A stretch of 64,000 nucleotides of DNA from Pseudomonas sp. ICMP 561 (GCF_002699985.1 NZ_LKBT01000034.1:124001-188000); one strand, 5' to 3'. Shown: positions 1 to 9,124, counted from the first letter of the stretch. Numbers and translations: made by a program. The notes: a model not told the origin generated them from the letters alone.

Positions 1-48
1 GCGACCTGGATAAGGTCAAGCAACTCGCTGCCGCACTGAAGGACTGAT
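1..48 (+). CDS. C-terminal end of a gene cut by the window edge (possibly catalase)
   Basis: Only the last 15 codons are present, ending in the residues KQLAAALKD before TGA. A short Leu/Ala/Lys tail of this kind is seen at the end of some monofunctional catalases, and the next gene encodes a secreted ankyrin protein of the kind that sits beside katB in Pseudomonas (the katB-ankB pair). That neighbour is the main reason for suspecting a catalase; the fragment alone cannot identify the family. Confidence 0.35.
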
Positions 49-110
49 CAACACCTCGCTCGCTTCAGCTGTCTGGTTGGAGCGAGCCGAGCCTTCCAGA
101 GGATTCCACC

Positions 111-674
111 ATGCGCAGAACCCTGTTCGCGTTGCTGCTGTGCCTCACCGCCGGCACTGCCAGTGCCGCCACGCCCGAAGCAACAAACGAAGCAACAACC
201 ACCGACACTCAGGCGCAATTGCGTGCGCTGTTTTTCCAGGCCGCACGTGACGGCCGACAGGACATGCTCAACGAATTCATCAACGCTAAATTTGACCTGA
301 ACGTTCAGGACGAAAAGGGTTACACCGCACTGATTCTCGCGGCTTATCACGGCCACCAGGAAACGGTGACGCAACTTCTGAATGCAGGTGCAGATCCTTG
401 CGCCAAAGACCTCAGAGGCAATACCGCGCTGATGGGCGCCATCTTCAAGGGTGAACTGAGTATCGCCCACCAACTGGTTGCCGCCAATTGCGCGCCAGAC
501 CAACGCAACAACGCTGGCCAGACCGCAGCGATGTACGCCGCCCTGTTCCACCGCAAAGACATCCTCGACTCCCTCGCCGCCAAAGGCGCAGACCTTAACG
601 CCACAGATTCCATGGGAAATCAGGTGCAGAACCTTGAACGAGGAGAGTTTCAGCCGTTGCAGCCATCACAGTAA
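111..674 (+). CDS. periplasmic ankyrin-repeat protein, AnkB-like
   Basis: The 187-aa product begins with a clear signal peptide (MRR, then a Leu-rich core, then an ASA-type cleavage site near residue 20), so it is probably exported to the periplasm. From about residue 35 there are four ankyrin-type units, recognisable by the recurring pattern 'G-x-T-A-L-x-x-A' (GYTALILAAYHG, GNTALMGAIFKG, GQTAAMYAALFH) and by 'LLNAGADP'/'LAAKGADLN' turns. Ankyrin repeats bind proteins and have no catalytic activity. In P. aeruginosa the homologous ankB is needed for full activity of the neighbouring catalase KatB against peroxide. The same role is inferred here from size, signal peptide and position 62 bp after an upstream gene on the same strand. 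A GAGG ribosome binding site precedes the ATG. Confidence 0.75.
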   Translation: MRRTLFALLLCLTAGTASAATPEATNEATTTDTQAQLRALFFQAARDGRQDMLNEFINAKFDLNVQDEKGYTALILAAYHGHQETVTQLLNAGADPCAKDLRGNTALMGAIFKGELSIAHQLVAANCAPDQRNNAGQTAAMYAALFHRKDILDSLAAKGADLNATDSMGNQVQNLERGEFQPLQPSQ

Positions 675-737
675 GCGCTTGGCCTGATGGCAGCGCTTTG
701 GGTTGCCTATCGCGTTGGTGACTTAATACCTGAAGAC

Positions 738-1700
738 CTAAGGGCGACCGGTCTCCTTCATCAAACGCTCGATCATGTAATCAGGTGAGTACGCGTAAAG
801 CGTTTCCTTCGAAAGCGGTTGGTAAGGTGTTTTCAAAAACTCGCCCAACGCCGTCGTATCCCAGGACGCCTGTGCATCGAAGACAAAGATATTGGCAGGG
901 TGAAACAGGGCTGCTTCTTTCACCGAGGCATTATTGGTGATCAGCTTTTTGCCGAAATAAGCCGCTTCCAGGGTTCGCAGCGTGAAGCCGGACTGACCAG
1001 GCTGATTGATCTCGACCAACACGTCAGCAGCAAGCGATAGCTCAAGATTGGCTTCGTAATCCAGCAGTGCGTCAGTGTGAAAACGCGTGGTTGGGGTAGA
1101 GGTGCTGTCCCGCACAATGTGGAAATCCACCTCGCATCCGTGTTGCTCCAACACACTGGCGAGCTGATCCAGCAAGGCGGAACGGCCCTTGTCGCGGCCC
1201 AGAAAGAAACACCGCTGGCCGGTAGCCGCCTCGCCGGAGACTACGACTGGTGCGGCTATTTCATCGAAGCCCAACGGGAAGAACTGATTCAGATGCTGCA
1301 TGCCCAGACGATCACACTGGGCCTGATCGAAGCTATAGATTCGATCAAAGAACGGACTCATTGCGTGAACAAAAGCCTCATCGACCAAATCCCGAACCAT
1401 CAGCACTTTGTACCCCGGGAACGCACGCACGATAGAGGGCAATACGTTGCGCTGAATCTGGCCCTCGTTGCAGACCAGAATATCGGTGTTCCGAAACCCT
1501 TTGATCGCGCAGTACAAACGACCCAGCCACGGCACAATTCTGTCTTGCACACCACCAGACCGGCGATTGCGCGTGACCAGACGATGTGTACGCTTGATCA
1601 GCTTGGGCACTTCCAGTCTGCGCACTTCGTAACGAGCGGCCAGGTAGTTGATGAATCGCCGCTCGTATTGCGCTGTCCAGCCCAGAAAAAACGTCCGCAT
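738..1700 (-). CDS. glycosyltransferase-like protein (CgeB-type fold)
   Basis: The 320-aa soluble protein has no signal peptide or membrane segment. Its organisation resembles small GT-B glycosyltransferase-like proteins of lipopolysaccharide or capsule loci. An N-terminal Rossmann-like half carries 'DILVCNEGQ' and 'KVLMVRDLVDEAF'. A C-terminal half carries 'RCFFLGRDKGR' and the region 'DVLVEINQPGQSGFTLRTLEAAYFGKKLIT', where a Gly/Ser/Arg stretch followed by 'LEA..FGKKLIT' matches the usual nucleotide-sugar end motif. It stands alone, convergent with the ankyrin gene, so its substrate is unknown. The ATG follows a purine-rich GGGACACAAGAA stretch. Fold assignment is by motif only; a function in surface polysaccharide synthesis is inference. 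Confidence 0.5.
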   Translation of the reverse strand: MRTFFLGWTAQYERRFINYLAARYEVRRLEVPKLIKRTHRLVTRNRRSGGVQDRIVPWLGRLYCAIKGFRNTDILVCNEGQIQRNVLPSIVRAFPGYKVLMVRDLVDEAFVHAMSPFFDRIYSFDQAQCDRLGMQHLNQFFPLGFDEIAAPVVVSGEAATGQRCFFLGRDKGRSALLDQLASVLEQHGCEVDFHIVRDSTSTPTTRFHTDALLDYEANLELSLAADVLVEINQPGQSGFTLRTLEAAYFGKKLITNNASVKEAALFHPANIFVFDAQASWDTTALGEFLKTPYQPLSKETLYAYSPDYMIERLMKETGRP

Positions 1701-1845
1701 TTCTTGTGTCCCGAAAACCGATGAGTCTGCCGCTCCAGAATCGGAGGGTGGTCAATATAAACCATCGGGATCACGCCAATAAGCCCTGGCTGGCAGGAGA
1801 TTGCTCAGTGCACTGACACAGCGCTGTCGCGAAGCAAACACAGGA

Positions 1846-1938
1846 CCTGTAGGAGCGCACGAGCACCGCGAGGCCGCGATAGCGTTGTATCAGACAGACC
1901 GCCATCGCTGCTTCGCGGTGCTCGTAAGCGCCTACAGA
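1846..1938. repeat. REPIN (paired Pseudomonas REP sequences)
   Basis: Two copies of a REP-type palindromic core face each other: one begins CTGTAGGAGCGCACGAGCAC and the other ends GTGCTCGTAAGCGCCTACAG, about 50 bp apart. This is the usual non-coding REP doublet of Pseudomonas chromosomes, moved by RAYT transposases. It fills most of the 333-bp gap between the glycosyltransferase-like gene and the carboxylase gene; I see no other feature there. Confidence 0.85.
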
Positions 1939-2033
1939 AAAAGATGAAAGCGGATTAAGCCGTGAGAATGTCCGGACCTCCAACACATCTTCTCCGCCGA
2001 AATACCGTCCTCCCGGCTAAAGCCCGCCCCACG

Positions 2034-3770
2034 TCAAACCGCCGTATTGATACGTCCGATCTTGAACTTCGCCTCAAAATAACCACCCGGCTGCTCACCG
2101 ATCTGCAACCGACCGGCGCATGGCGCGAGAATCGACGTTTCCATTTTCATCGCTTCTATCACCGCAACGACCTGCCCCGCCTCTACCGACTCGCCATCTT
2201 CGACGACCCAGCTGTGCAGGTTGCCCGCAACCGGCGTCACGACTGCCTCCGGGTCGGCTTTTTCCACAGCCACCGCTTCAGGAGCAGGCTCTGCGGAGTT
2301 CATGCTGACCCCACGCAAAAGCGCAGCGGGCAGGCCCAGTTCGTGGCGCTTGCCGTCGATTTCGACAAATGTGCGCAGCACCCCTGGATCGGCCGACGCA
2401 GCACTGCGCGGCGCAATCGTGACGTGTTCAGCAAAGTCAGTCTCGATCCAGCGCGTGTGAACGGCGAACGTATCGGGCGCCGTAAAATCGTCATGCGCCA
2501 TCACGGCTTGATGGAAAGGCAACACGGTGGCTACGCCTTCCACACGAAACTCGGCCAGGGCACGGCGCGCACGACGAATAGCCTGTTCGCGGGTCGCGCC
2601 GGTGACGATCAGCTTGGCAATCATCGAGTCGAAGTTAGGCGACACCCGCGAGCCTTGCTCGACACCGGTCTCAAGGCGAACACCCGGACCCGACGGCGGC
2701 TGGAACAGCTCGATGGTGCCCGGTGTCGGCAGGAAACCATTACCGGCATCTTCAGCGTTGATACGAAATTCGAAGCTGTGACCGCGAGGTATTGGCGTGC
2801 CTTCGAAGGACAGCGGCAAGCCATCAGCCACCCGCAGTTGCTCGATCACCAGGTCGATACCGCTGGTTTCTTCGGTGACCGGATGCTCGACCTGCAGACG
2901 GGTATTCACCTCAAGGAACGACAACGTGCCATCGGCGCTGAGCAGGAACTCCACAGTCCCGGCACCGACATAACCGGCCTCAGCGCAGATATTGCGCGCC
3001 GAGTCATGGATACGCTGGCGAAGGGCGTCATCGAGATAAGGTGCAGGCGCCTCTTCAATGAGCTTCTGATTGCGCCGTTGCAGCGAGCAATCACGCGTGC
3101 CGACTACGACGACTCGACCGTGGCGATCCGCGATGATCTGCGCTTCGATGTGCCGAGGTCGGTCCAGAAAGCGCTCCAGGAAGCATTCACCACGCCCGAA
3201 TGCAGTAACCGCCTCACGCACCGCCGACTCATACAACTCGCTGACTTCTTCCAGCTTCCACGCCACCTTCAGACCGCGCCCGCCGCCGCCAAACGCTGCC
3301 TTGATCGCAATCGGCAGCCCGTACTGCTCGGCAAACGCGACCACTTCGCTGGCATCCTTCACCGGACCTTCAGTCCCCGCCACCAAAGGTGCACCGACTT
3401 TCAGGGCAATACGCCGCGCTTGCACCTTGTCACCCAATGCGTCGATGGTGCTCGGATCAGGACCGATCCAGGTCAGACCGGCATCAATCACGGCGCGGGC
3501 AAAATCCGCCCGCTCCGAAAGAAAGCCATACCCCGGGTGAACCGCGTCAGCGCCGGCCCGTGCAGCGACGGCCAGCAGCTTCTCGATGTTCAGGTAGGTA
3601 TCGGCACCTCGCTCACCGTGCAACGCATAGGCCTCATCAGCCTGGCGCACGTGCAATGCGTCGATATCGGCATCGGCATACACCGCCACTGAGGCGACCC
3701 CGTAGTCACGGCAGGCGCGTACGATGCGGACAGCAATTTCGCCACGGTTGGCAATCAGAACCTTTTTCAT
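2034..3770 (-). CDS. biotin carboxylase fused to biotin carboxyl carrier domain
   Basis: The 578-aa product combines a biotin carboxylase with a biotinyl carrier domain. The N-terminus MKKVLIANRGEIAVRI is the standard start of this family. The ATP-grasp glycine-rich loop 'FGGGGRGLKV' lies near residue 165, and 'FLEVNTRLQVEHPVTE' near 290 holds the carboxylase active site. After a linker, the last ~75 residues form a biotinyl domain with the biotinylation motif EAMKMET near residue 545. It carboxylates its own biotin using ATP and bicarbonate. The gene overlaps the KipI-KipA fusion by ATGA, so the partner transferase is probably that protein, whose KipA half is annotated in this family as a biotin-dependent carboxyltransferase. 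Whether the operon truly uses a carboxyl intermediate in 5-oxoproline metabolism is not settled; the overlap argues for a joint complex. Confidence 0.9.
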   Translation of the reverse strand: MKKVLIANRGEIAVRIVRACRDYGVASVAVYADADIDALHVRQADEAYALHGERGADTYLNIEKLLAVAARAGADAVHPGYGFLSERADFARAVIDAGLTWIGPDPSTIDALGDKVQARRIALKVGAPLVAGTEGPVKDASEVVAFAEQYGLPIAIKAAFGGGGRGLKVAWKLEEVSELYESAVREAVTAFGRGECFLERFLDRPRHIEAQIIADRHGRVVVVGTRDCSLQRRNQKLIEEAPAPYLDDALRQRIHDSARNICAEAGYVGAGTVEFLLSADGTLSFLEVNTRLQVEHPVTEETSGIDLVIEQLRVADGLPLSFEGTPIPRGHSFEFRINAEDAGNGFLPTPGTIELFQPPSGPGVRLETGVEQGSRVSPNFDSMIAKLIVTGATREQAIRRARRALAEFRVEGVATVLPFHQAVMAHDDFTAPDTFAVHTRWIETDFAEHVTIAPRSAASADPGVLRTFVEIDGKRHELGLPAALLRGVSMNSAEPAPEAVAVEKADPEAVVTPVAGNLHSWVVEDGESVEAGQVVAVIEAMKMETSILAPCAGRLQIGEQPGGYFEAKFKIGRINTAV

Positions 3771-5371
3771 GAGTTATCAGTCTCGTCTGAAAGAGCCGGG
3801 CACACGGGCTCGAAAGCACCCAGCGGGTTGAAGCGAATGCGGGAATTGACCGGAATCTGACCGGCAAGGTCCAGGTGATAAGGCGCAACAACGGCGATGA
3901 CCGGGTAGCCGCCCGTCAGCGGATGGTCCGCCAGAAACAGCACCGGCTGGCCACTCGGCGGGACCTGAATCGCGCCGACGGTGGTGCCCTCGCTGGGCAG
4001 CTCGCCGGTGATGGTCCGTTCCAGTGCGGTATCGCCCGCCAATCGAATACCAATTCGGTTCGATTGCGGCGTCACGCGCCAGGTCTGTTGGCCTAGCAAG
4101 GCTTGAGCGTCGGCAGTGAACCAGTCACTGCGCGGGCCCATGACCACGTCCAGGGTAATGATCTGATCAGCGCTCGGCATCTCGAATGCCTGTTGCTCAC
4201 TCACCGACACCGCTTCCCCGCCTGATCGTTGCTGAATTGCCAGGCACTCACCTGCGGCCAACGGGGCGGGTCCCACATGCGCAAGGGTGTCGGTGGACAG
4301 ACTGCCCAGCACGGGCTCGCGGGCAAAGCCACCGCGAACCGCCACGTAGTTGCGCAGTCCGGCAGATAGCGAACCGATGCTGACCTGATCACCGTCCTGC
4401 AACATAAATGGCACGTAGAGCGCCGGGCGCAGCAGACGACCTTCGGCAGTACGTACTTCCAGCGCTGCCGTTGCGCCTGTAACCGCCGCCACGGCCTGAC
4501 CATGGCAGGTAAACGTCAGGCCGCCCATCAGCACTTCAAGGCAAGCACTGGCCGGATCGTTACCCACTGCCCGGTTGGCCGCACGCAATGCGCCGCGGTC
4601 CATCGCCCCGGAAGCCGATACGCCCTGCCCCGCACGCCCGGGACGTCCGAGATCCTGAAGCAAGGTCTGCAGCCCCGGCGAAACGACTTCCAGATAATCC
4701 CCAGTCAGCGGCGACGTCTGCACACGGTTCGGTGCCGCCACAGAAACGGTCTTGCTCACCAAAGGACCGGCGTCGTGAAAGCGGACGCGATAGCCGGGCT
4801 GAAGCAGTGCCGGTTCGTCACGTTCCAGGTCCCACATCTTGGCTTCAGTGACACCAATGATCTGCCAGCCGCCAGGGCTGGCCTGTGGATAAATACCGCT
4901 GAAGCCACCTGCAAGCGCAACCGCTCCAGCCGGAATACGGGTTCGCGGCGTGCTGCGGCGCGGCACCACGAATTCAGCGCCGCCACTCAGGTAAGCAAAA
5001 CCTGGGGCGAAACCACAGAAGGCCACTTTGTAATCGCTGCCGGTATGTCGCTGAATCACTTCTTCGGTGCTGATGCCAAGCTCGCGGGCGACGTCATCCA
5101 GATCCTCGCCGTTGTAATGCACTGCGATGTCGATCAGCTTGCCAGCCTCGCGAACTTTGCCATGGACGTCGCGCACAGCAATTTGCGCCGCCAACGCCTG
5201 ACTGCTGATCGCGCTCGGACGAAAATGCACAAGCACTGTCCGGGCTGCCGGAACGAGCTCCTGTACACCAAAAATGGGCTCCTGCTGCAAGGAGTCGAAC
5301 AGGGCGAGGGTCTCGTCCAGGTTCTCCAATTCAACCAGAAGCGCGTCCAGGCTGGCCGGGTAGAAACGCAT
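3767..5371 (-). CDS. 5-oxoprolinase subunits PxpB and PxpC fused (KipI-KipA)
   Basis: A single 534-aa chain joins two proteins that are separate in B. subtilis and E. coli. The first ~210 residues are the KipI/PxpB part, with the signature 'FCGFAPGFAYLSGG' and 'RSTPRTRIPAGAVALAGG'. The rest is KipA/PxpC, with 'PGLQTLLQDLGRPG' and 'LDVVMGPRSDWF'. With PxpA these form the ATP-dependent prokaryotic 5-oxoprolinase, which opens 5-oxoproline (pyroglutamate) to glutamate. The start chosen is the ATG preceded by AGGAG at six bases; a TTG two codons upstream is less likely. It begins 9 bp after the DUF1445 gene and ends in an ATGA overlap with the carboxylase, so the genes are translationally coupled. 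Confidence 0.92.
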   Translation of the reverse strand: MRFYPASLDALLVELENLDETLALFDSLQQEPIFGVQELVPAARTVLVHFRPSAISSQALAAQIAVRDVHGKVREAGKLIDIAVHYNGEDLDDVARELGISTEEVIQRHTGSDYKVAFCGFAPGFAYLSGGAEFVVPRRSTPRTRIPAGAVALAGGFSGIYPQASPGGWQIIGVTEAKMWDLERDEPALLQPGYRVRFHDAGPLVSKTVSVAAPNRVQTSPLTGDYLEVVSPGLQTLLQDLGRPGRAGQGVSASGAMDRGALRAANRAVGNDPASACLEVLMGGLTFTCHGQAVAAVTGATAALEVRTAEGRLLRPALYVPFMLQDGDQVSIGSLSAGLRNYVAVRGGFAREPVLGSLSTDTLAHVGPAPLAAGECLAIQQRSGGEAVSVSEQQAFEMPSADQIITLDVVMGPRSDWFTADAQALLGQQTWRVTPQSNRIGIRLAGDTALERTITGELPSEGTTVGAIQVPPSGQPVLFLADHPLTGGYPVIAVVAPYHLDLAGQIPVNSRIRFNPLGAFEPVCPALSDETDNS

Positions 5372-5380
5372 GATCAACTC

Positions 5381-6175
5381 CTATACGTGGTAATGGCCGT
5401 CAGGGACATCAGTGATGAACATATGGCCCGGCGCATGGGACACGGCAAAAGGCACCCGAGAAGCCATGACCACGGCCTGAGGCGTCACACCGCAGGCCCA
5501 GAACACTGGAATCTCGCCGGGTTTGATGGTCACTGCGTCTCCGAAATCCGGACGGGAAATATCCTTGATACCCAGCAAGCCAGGTTCGCCGACATGCACG
5601 GGCGCACCGTGCACGCCGGGATAGCGCGCAGTGATTTTCACGGCATCGGCAACGCGGTCGGCGGCGATGGGCCGCATCGAAACCACCATCTCGCCTTGCA
5701 AACGGCCAGCGGGTCGGCAGATACGATTGGTGCGATACATCGGCACGTTGCAGTGCTCGCTGATGTGCCTGATGTCGATGCCCGCATTCAACAGATCGGT
5801 TTCGAACGTGAAGCTGCAGCCGATGAGGAAGGTCACCAGATCGGTGTGTTGCGCCCAGATATCACGGACATCAGTCACCTCTTCAGCCAGTTGCCCGTCG
5901 CGCCAGACCCGGTACAACGGCAGGTCGGTGCGCAAGTCGGCCTGATCGGCCAGAAAGGTGCTGTGGCTACCCGGTTCGGTCACGTCGAGGATCGGGCAGG
6001 CCTGCGGGTTGCGCTGGGCGAACAGCAGGAAGTCATACGCCCATTCCCGGGGTAACGAAATCATGTTGGCTTGCGTCATCCCCGGCGCGTGCCCGGCAGT
6101 GGGTGAAACCGTCCCTTCGCGGTAAAGGGCACGGGCGGCAACGGCGGCTTCACGGGCTTCTTTTATCGAGTTCAT
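5381..6175 (-). CDS. putative hydro-lyase, DUF1445 family (YcsI-like)
   Basis: The 264-aa cytosolic protein matches the DUF1445 / D-glutamate cyclase-like family by its 'EAREAAVAARALYREG' opening, 'PGMTQANMISLP' and 'FLIGCSFTFETDLLNAGI', and by 'PVFWACGVTPQAV' near the C-terminus. Members are annotated as putative hydro-lyases; mammalian relatives convert D-glutamate to 5-oxo-D-proline. That would fit an operon handling 5-oxoproline, but the bacterial enzyme's substrate is an inference here. The start chosen has a TGAGG site immediately upstream and lies 7 bp after the pxpA stop. A longer reading frame beginning inside pxpA is possible but lacks a ribosome binding site. Confidence 0.85.
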   Translation of the reverse strand: MNSIKEAREAAVAARALYREGTVSPTAGHAPGMTQANMISLPREWAYDFLLFAQRNPQACPILDVTEPGSHSTFLADQADLRTDLPLYRVWRDGQLAEEVTDVRDIWAQHTDLVTFLIGCSFTFETDLLNAGIDIRHISEHCNVPMYRTNRICRPAGRLQGEMVVSMRPIAADRVADAVKITARYPGVHGAPVHVGEPGLLGIKDISRPDFGDAVTIKPGEIPVFWACGVTPQAVVMASRVPFAVSHAPGHMFITDVPDGHYHV

Positions 6176-6182
6176 GTCAGCC

Positions 6183-6941
6183 TCAGGTGAATGCACGAAT
6201 GGTGATATCTGCCTCAAGCAGATGCTTTCTCAGGGCGCGCGCGATGCCTACAGCGTCAGGACTGTCGCCATGCACACAGATCGAATCAGCCTCAAGGTGA
6301 ATCAGCTCTCCGTTCTCGGTTTCGATGACGCCGTCATGCACCAGGCGCAGCATGCGCTTGGCGATTAGCTCGGGATCATGCAATACCGCACCGGCCTTCG
6401 AGCGGGATACCAGCGTACCTGCGCTCGTATAGGCACGATCCGCGAACGCTTCAGACACACAGGAAAGACCGGCATCGCTGGCCCATCCCAGCAGGCTGGA
6501 GTTGGCCAGACAGACCAGTTTCAGCGTCGGATCAATGCGCAGGATCGCCTGAATGACTGCCGCCGCCTGCTTCGCATCACCTGCAATGGTGTTGTAGAGC
6601 GCGCCGTGGGGTTTCACATAGCTCACTTGGGTACCGGCGCTTCGGGCCAGGCCTTGAAGCGCGCCGATCTGATAAATCACATCGGCAGTCAGTTGCTCGG
6701 CAGGCACGTCCATGTTGCGCCGCCCGAACCCGACAAGGTCCGGGTAGGCCACATGAGCCCCGACCGCAACCCCACGAGCGGCAGCCGCCTCTAGGGTGCG
6801 CAGTATTCCAGCCGGGTCACCCGCGTGAAATCCGCAGGCCACGTTGGCGCTGGTGACCACTTCAAGGATCGCCGCGTCGTCGCCCATGCTCCAGGCACCG
6901 AAGCTCTCTCCAAGGTCGCTGTTAATATCTATGCTTGGCAT
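6183..6941 (-). CDS. pxpA: 5-oxoprolinase subunit A (LamB/YcsF family)
   Basis: The 252-aa protein is a textbook LamB/YcsF member. It opens MPSIDINSDLGESFGAW, then 'VTSANVACGFHAGDP', 'AHVAYPDLVGFGRR', 'YVKPHGALYNTIA' and 'EAFADRAYTSAGTLVSR', which line the active site of this TIM-barrel-like fold. It is the hydrolytic subunit acting with PxpB and PxpC to cleave 5-oxoproline to glutamate at the expense of ATP. An AAGGAG site precedes the ATG. It sits between the NRAMP transporter (30 bp upstream) and the DUF1445 gene, giving the transporter-pxpA-ycsI-pxpBC-carboxylase order familiar from the B. subtilis ycsF-ycsG-ycsI-kip region. Confidence 0.93.
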   Translation of the reverse strand: MPSIDINSDLGESFGAWSMGDDAAILEVVTSANVACGFHAGDPAGILRTLEAAAARGVAVGAHVAYPDLVGFGRRNMDVPAEQLTADVIYQIGALQGLARSAGTQVSYVKPHGALYNTIAGDAKQAAAVIQAILRIDPTLKLVCLANSSLLGWASDAGLSCVSEAFADRAYTSAGTLVSRSKAGAVLHDPELIAKRMLRLVHDGVIETENGELIHLEADSICVHGDSPDAVGIARALRKHLLEADITIRAFT

Positions 6942-6971
6942 TTCTTGACTCCTTGGCCTCTGATATCGGAA

Positions 6972-8204
6972 TCAGACCACATTGAGGAAGGCGAAGACCG
7001 GCCCGATGGACTTGATCGCCATGTACCAGGTCAGCAGGCAGGTCAGGGCACCGAGTAGCAGCAGCCAGCGCGGGTAATGGTAGCCGCCCATCATGTCCGA
7101 CCGGCGCCAGCCCACGTAGATAAAGAGGCTCAGTCCAATTGGCAGAATCAGGCCGTTGAAACCGCCCGCGAACAGCAGAAGTGCGGCTGGTGCAGTACCC
7201 ATCAGCACGTAGACCAGCAGCGATACGGCAATGAATACCGTCGTGGCGCGGTTACGACCCTGTTCAGTGATGTCCGGCTTGAATACCGAGATAAAGGAGA
7301 TGGAAGTGTAAGCGGCACCGATTACGCTGGTGATTGCTGCGGCCCAGAGTATCAATCCAAATGCACGCAGGCCGAACTGGCCAGCCGCAGCCTGAAAGGC
7401 TTGGGCTGCCGGGTTGGCACCTTGACCCGAAGTGTCGATGACCACACCACTGGCAACCACACCGAGGATGGCCAGAAACAGCACGTAACGCATGAGACCT
7501 GTGACCAGGATGCCACTCAAGGCTGCTCTCGTAACCGCCTCAAGGTTTTCTTCGCCGGTTGTGCCCCGGTCCAGCAGGCGGTGTGCCCCAGCATAGGTGA
7601 TGTAACCACCGACAGTGCCGCCGACAATGGTTGTGATCGTGGCGAAATTGATCTGATCAGGGAGTACGGTCTGGTATAGCGCTTCACCCAGCGGAGGGTT
7701 AGAGGCGAACGCAACGAACACCGTCAGACCAATCATTATCACGCCTAGCCAGACAATCATGCGATCAACGGCAAGGCCGGCGCGATGGGAGGAAAATATT
7801 CCGATGGCCAGCAGTGCGCTCAAGCCACCGCCCCACTTGGCATCAAGGCCGAGCAGCGCATTCAGACCCAGCCCGGCACCCGCGATATTACCGACGTTGA
7901 ACACCAGGCCACCGAAGATCACCAGTACCGCCAGCAGATAACCACTGCCAGGAATCGCCTTATTGGCCAGCTCAGCGGCGCGCATGCGAGTCAGGGTGAC
8001 TATTCGCCAGATATTAAGCTGTACGACGAAGTCGATCAGGATCGACGCGAGGATACCGAACGCAAATGCGGCACCCATTTTTGCCGTGAAGGTAGCGGTC
8101 TGGGTGATGAACCCGGGCCCGATAGCGGAGGTTGCCATCATGAAGATCGCGGCGACTAACGACGCCCGCCGCGTCTTTGTGAACTCTAGCGTGGTCTGTG
8201 TCAC
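6972..8204 (-). CDS. NRAMP-family transporter (YcsG-like)
   Basis: The 410-aa protein is entirely hydrophobic with about eleven predicted membrane segments and sits in the inner membrane. The first segment contains 'SAIGPGFITQTATFT', corresponding to the first helix of NRAMP proteins, but the metal-binding DPGN motif of true manganese/iron transporters is not present. Members lying beside pxpA are thought to bring in an organic substrate or a cation for the 5-oxoprolinase pathway; the exact substrate is unknown. A GTG start is used, preceded by AGGA at about nine bases. It is the first gene of the minus-strand operon and is divergent from the GntR regulator. Confidence 0.8.
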   Translation of the reverse strand: MTQTTLEFTKTRRASLVAAIFMMATSAIGPGFITQTATFTAKMGAAFAFGILASILIDFVVQLNIWRIVTLTRMRAAELANKAIPGSGYLLAVLVIFGGLVFNVGNIAGAGLGLNALLGLDAKWGGGLSALLAIGIFSSHRAGLAVDRMIVWLGVIMIGLTVFVAFASNPPLGEALYQTVLPDQINFATITTIVGGTVGGYITYAGAHRLLDRGTTGEENLEAVTRAALSGILVTGLMRYVLFLAILGVVASGVVIDTSGQGANPAAQAFQAAAGQFGLRAFGLILWAAAITSVIGAAYTSISFISVFKPDITEQGRNRATTVFIAVSLLVYVLMGTAPAALLLFAGGFNGLILPIGLSLFIYVGWRRSDMMGGYHYPRWLLLLGALTCLLTWYMAIKSIGPVFAFLNVV

Positions 8205-8284
8205 GGCATCATTCCTACAGTGAGAGATGTTGCCAACAGAGCAATGTGTGTGCCAACACTCAACAAATGCCGCTTAAGTGTAGG

Positions 8285-8310
8285 TTTAACAACGAAATAT
8301 TGTTGAACAA
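8285..8310. promoter_or_regulatory. candidate GntR operator in the divergent promoter region
   Basis: Between the divergent transporter and GntR genes lies an AT-rich stretch with the perfect palindrome TTGTTGAACAA (5-bp arms around a central G), preceded by a related half TTTAACAAC. FadR/FCD-subfamily GntR regulators usually bind short AT-rich palindromes of this sort in their own divergent promoter. Function is inferred from position and symmetry only. Confidence 0.4.
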
Positions 8311-8458
8311 TCCATCATTAATGAGTGGACGATATGCACCACTTCGTTACGCGATCACTCATGAATGCTACTTAATGAAGCGCGTAACGAGCTTCTTCCT
8401 TGCCACACCGTCAGGTCTCATGGAATATCGGCGGGGCTTTTATCATCATGGAACCCTT

Positions 8459-9124
8459 ATGAAAGATGCGCCTGCTCTTCCCAACCGCACCCTGGGAGAG
8501 TCCATTACTCAAGAAGTCCGAAGAATGCTGGTCGAGGGCGAGTTAATCCCCGGTCAACGTCTCTCCGAGGCTGCGCTGGCAGAAAGCCTGAACATCTCAC
8601 GCAACACCCTGAGAGAAGCCTTCAGAGTGCTGACCCGTGAAGGACTGCTCAAGCACGAACCCAACCGTGGAGTAACGGTTGCGGAGCCCGATATGGCATC
8701 CATCATCGATATCTACCGTGTGCGGCGCTTCATCGAGTGCAAAGCCATCGCGCAAGGTTATCCACAGCATCCCGGAACACTGCACATGCGCGAAGCGGTC
8801 GAGGCCGGTATACAGGCCCGGGAAGCCAAAGACTGGAAAGCAGTCGGCACCGCCAACATGATGTTCCACCGGGCCATCATCGAACTGGCAGACAGCCCTC
8901 GTCTGGTGGTGTTCTACGGACAGATCTCGGCTGAATTGAGACTGGCTTTCGGGCTGCTCAATAACCCGCAGCTGTTGCACCTGCCGTTTCTCGACATGAA
9001 CGCCTCGATTCTGCGATGCCTTGAAGAAGGCCGTGCAGACGAGGCGTCTACCATGCTCGGGGCATATCTGGATCAGTCGGAACGAGTGGTGCTGGCGGCT
9101 TATGAACGGACGATGAGCCGGTAG
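8459..9124 (+). CDS. GntR-family transcriptional regulator, FCD subfamily
   Basis: The 221-aa protein has an N-terminal winged helix-turn-helix (residues ~12-75, with 'GQRLSEAALAESLNISRNTLREAFRVLTREGLL') and a C-terminal all-helical FCD ligand domain. The FCD domain carries the metal/ligand His-containing helix 'NMMFHRAIIELADSPRL' near residue 140. The short start is preferred: the ATG follows GGAA at a good distance, and homologous GntR proteins begin close to the helix-turn-helix. The upstream in-frame Met codons extend through the promoter region. It is divergent from the pxp operon and is probably its local repressor, responding to an acid such as 5-oxoproline (inference). Confidence 0.88.
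   Translation: MKDAPALPNRTLGESITQEVRRMLVEGELIPGQRLSEAALAESLNISRNTLREAFRVLTREGLLKHEPNRGVTVAEPDMASIIDIYRVRRFIECKAIAQGYPQHPGTLHMREAVEAGIQAREAKDWKAVGTANMMFHRAIIELADSPRLVVFYGQISAELRLAFGLLNNPQLLHLPFLDMNASILRCLEEGRADEASTMLGAYLDQSERVVLAAYERTMSR

Noticed and set aside
1962..3692. Long plus-strand frame opposite the biotin carboxylase gene
   Set aside because: Mirror frame of a GC-rich gene with all diagnostic motifs on the minus strand; Arg/His-rich composition is typical of a shadow.
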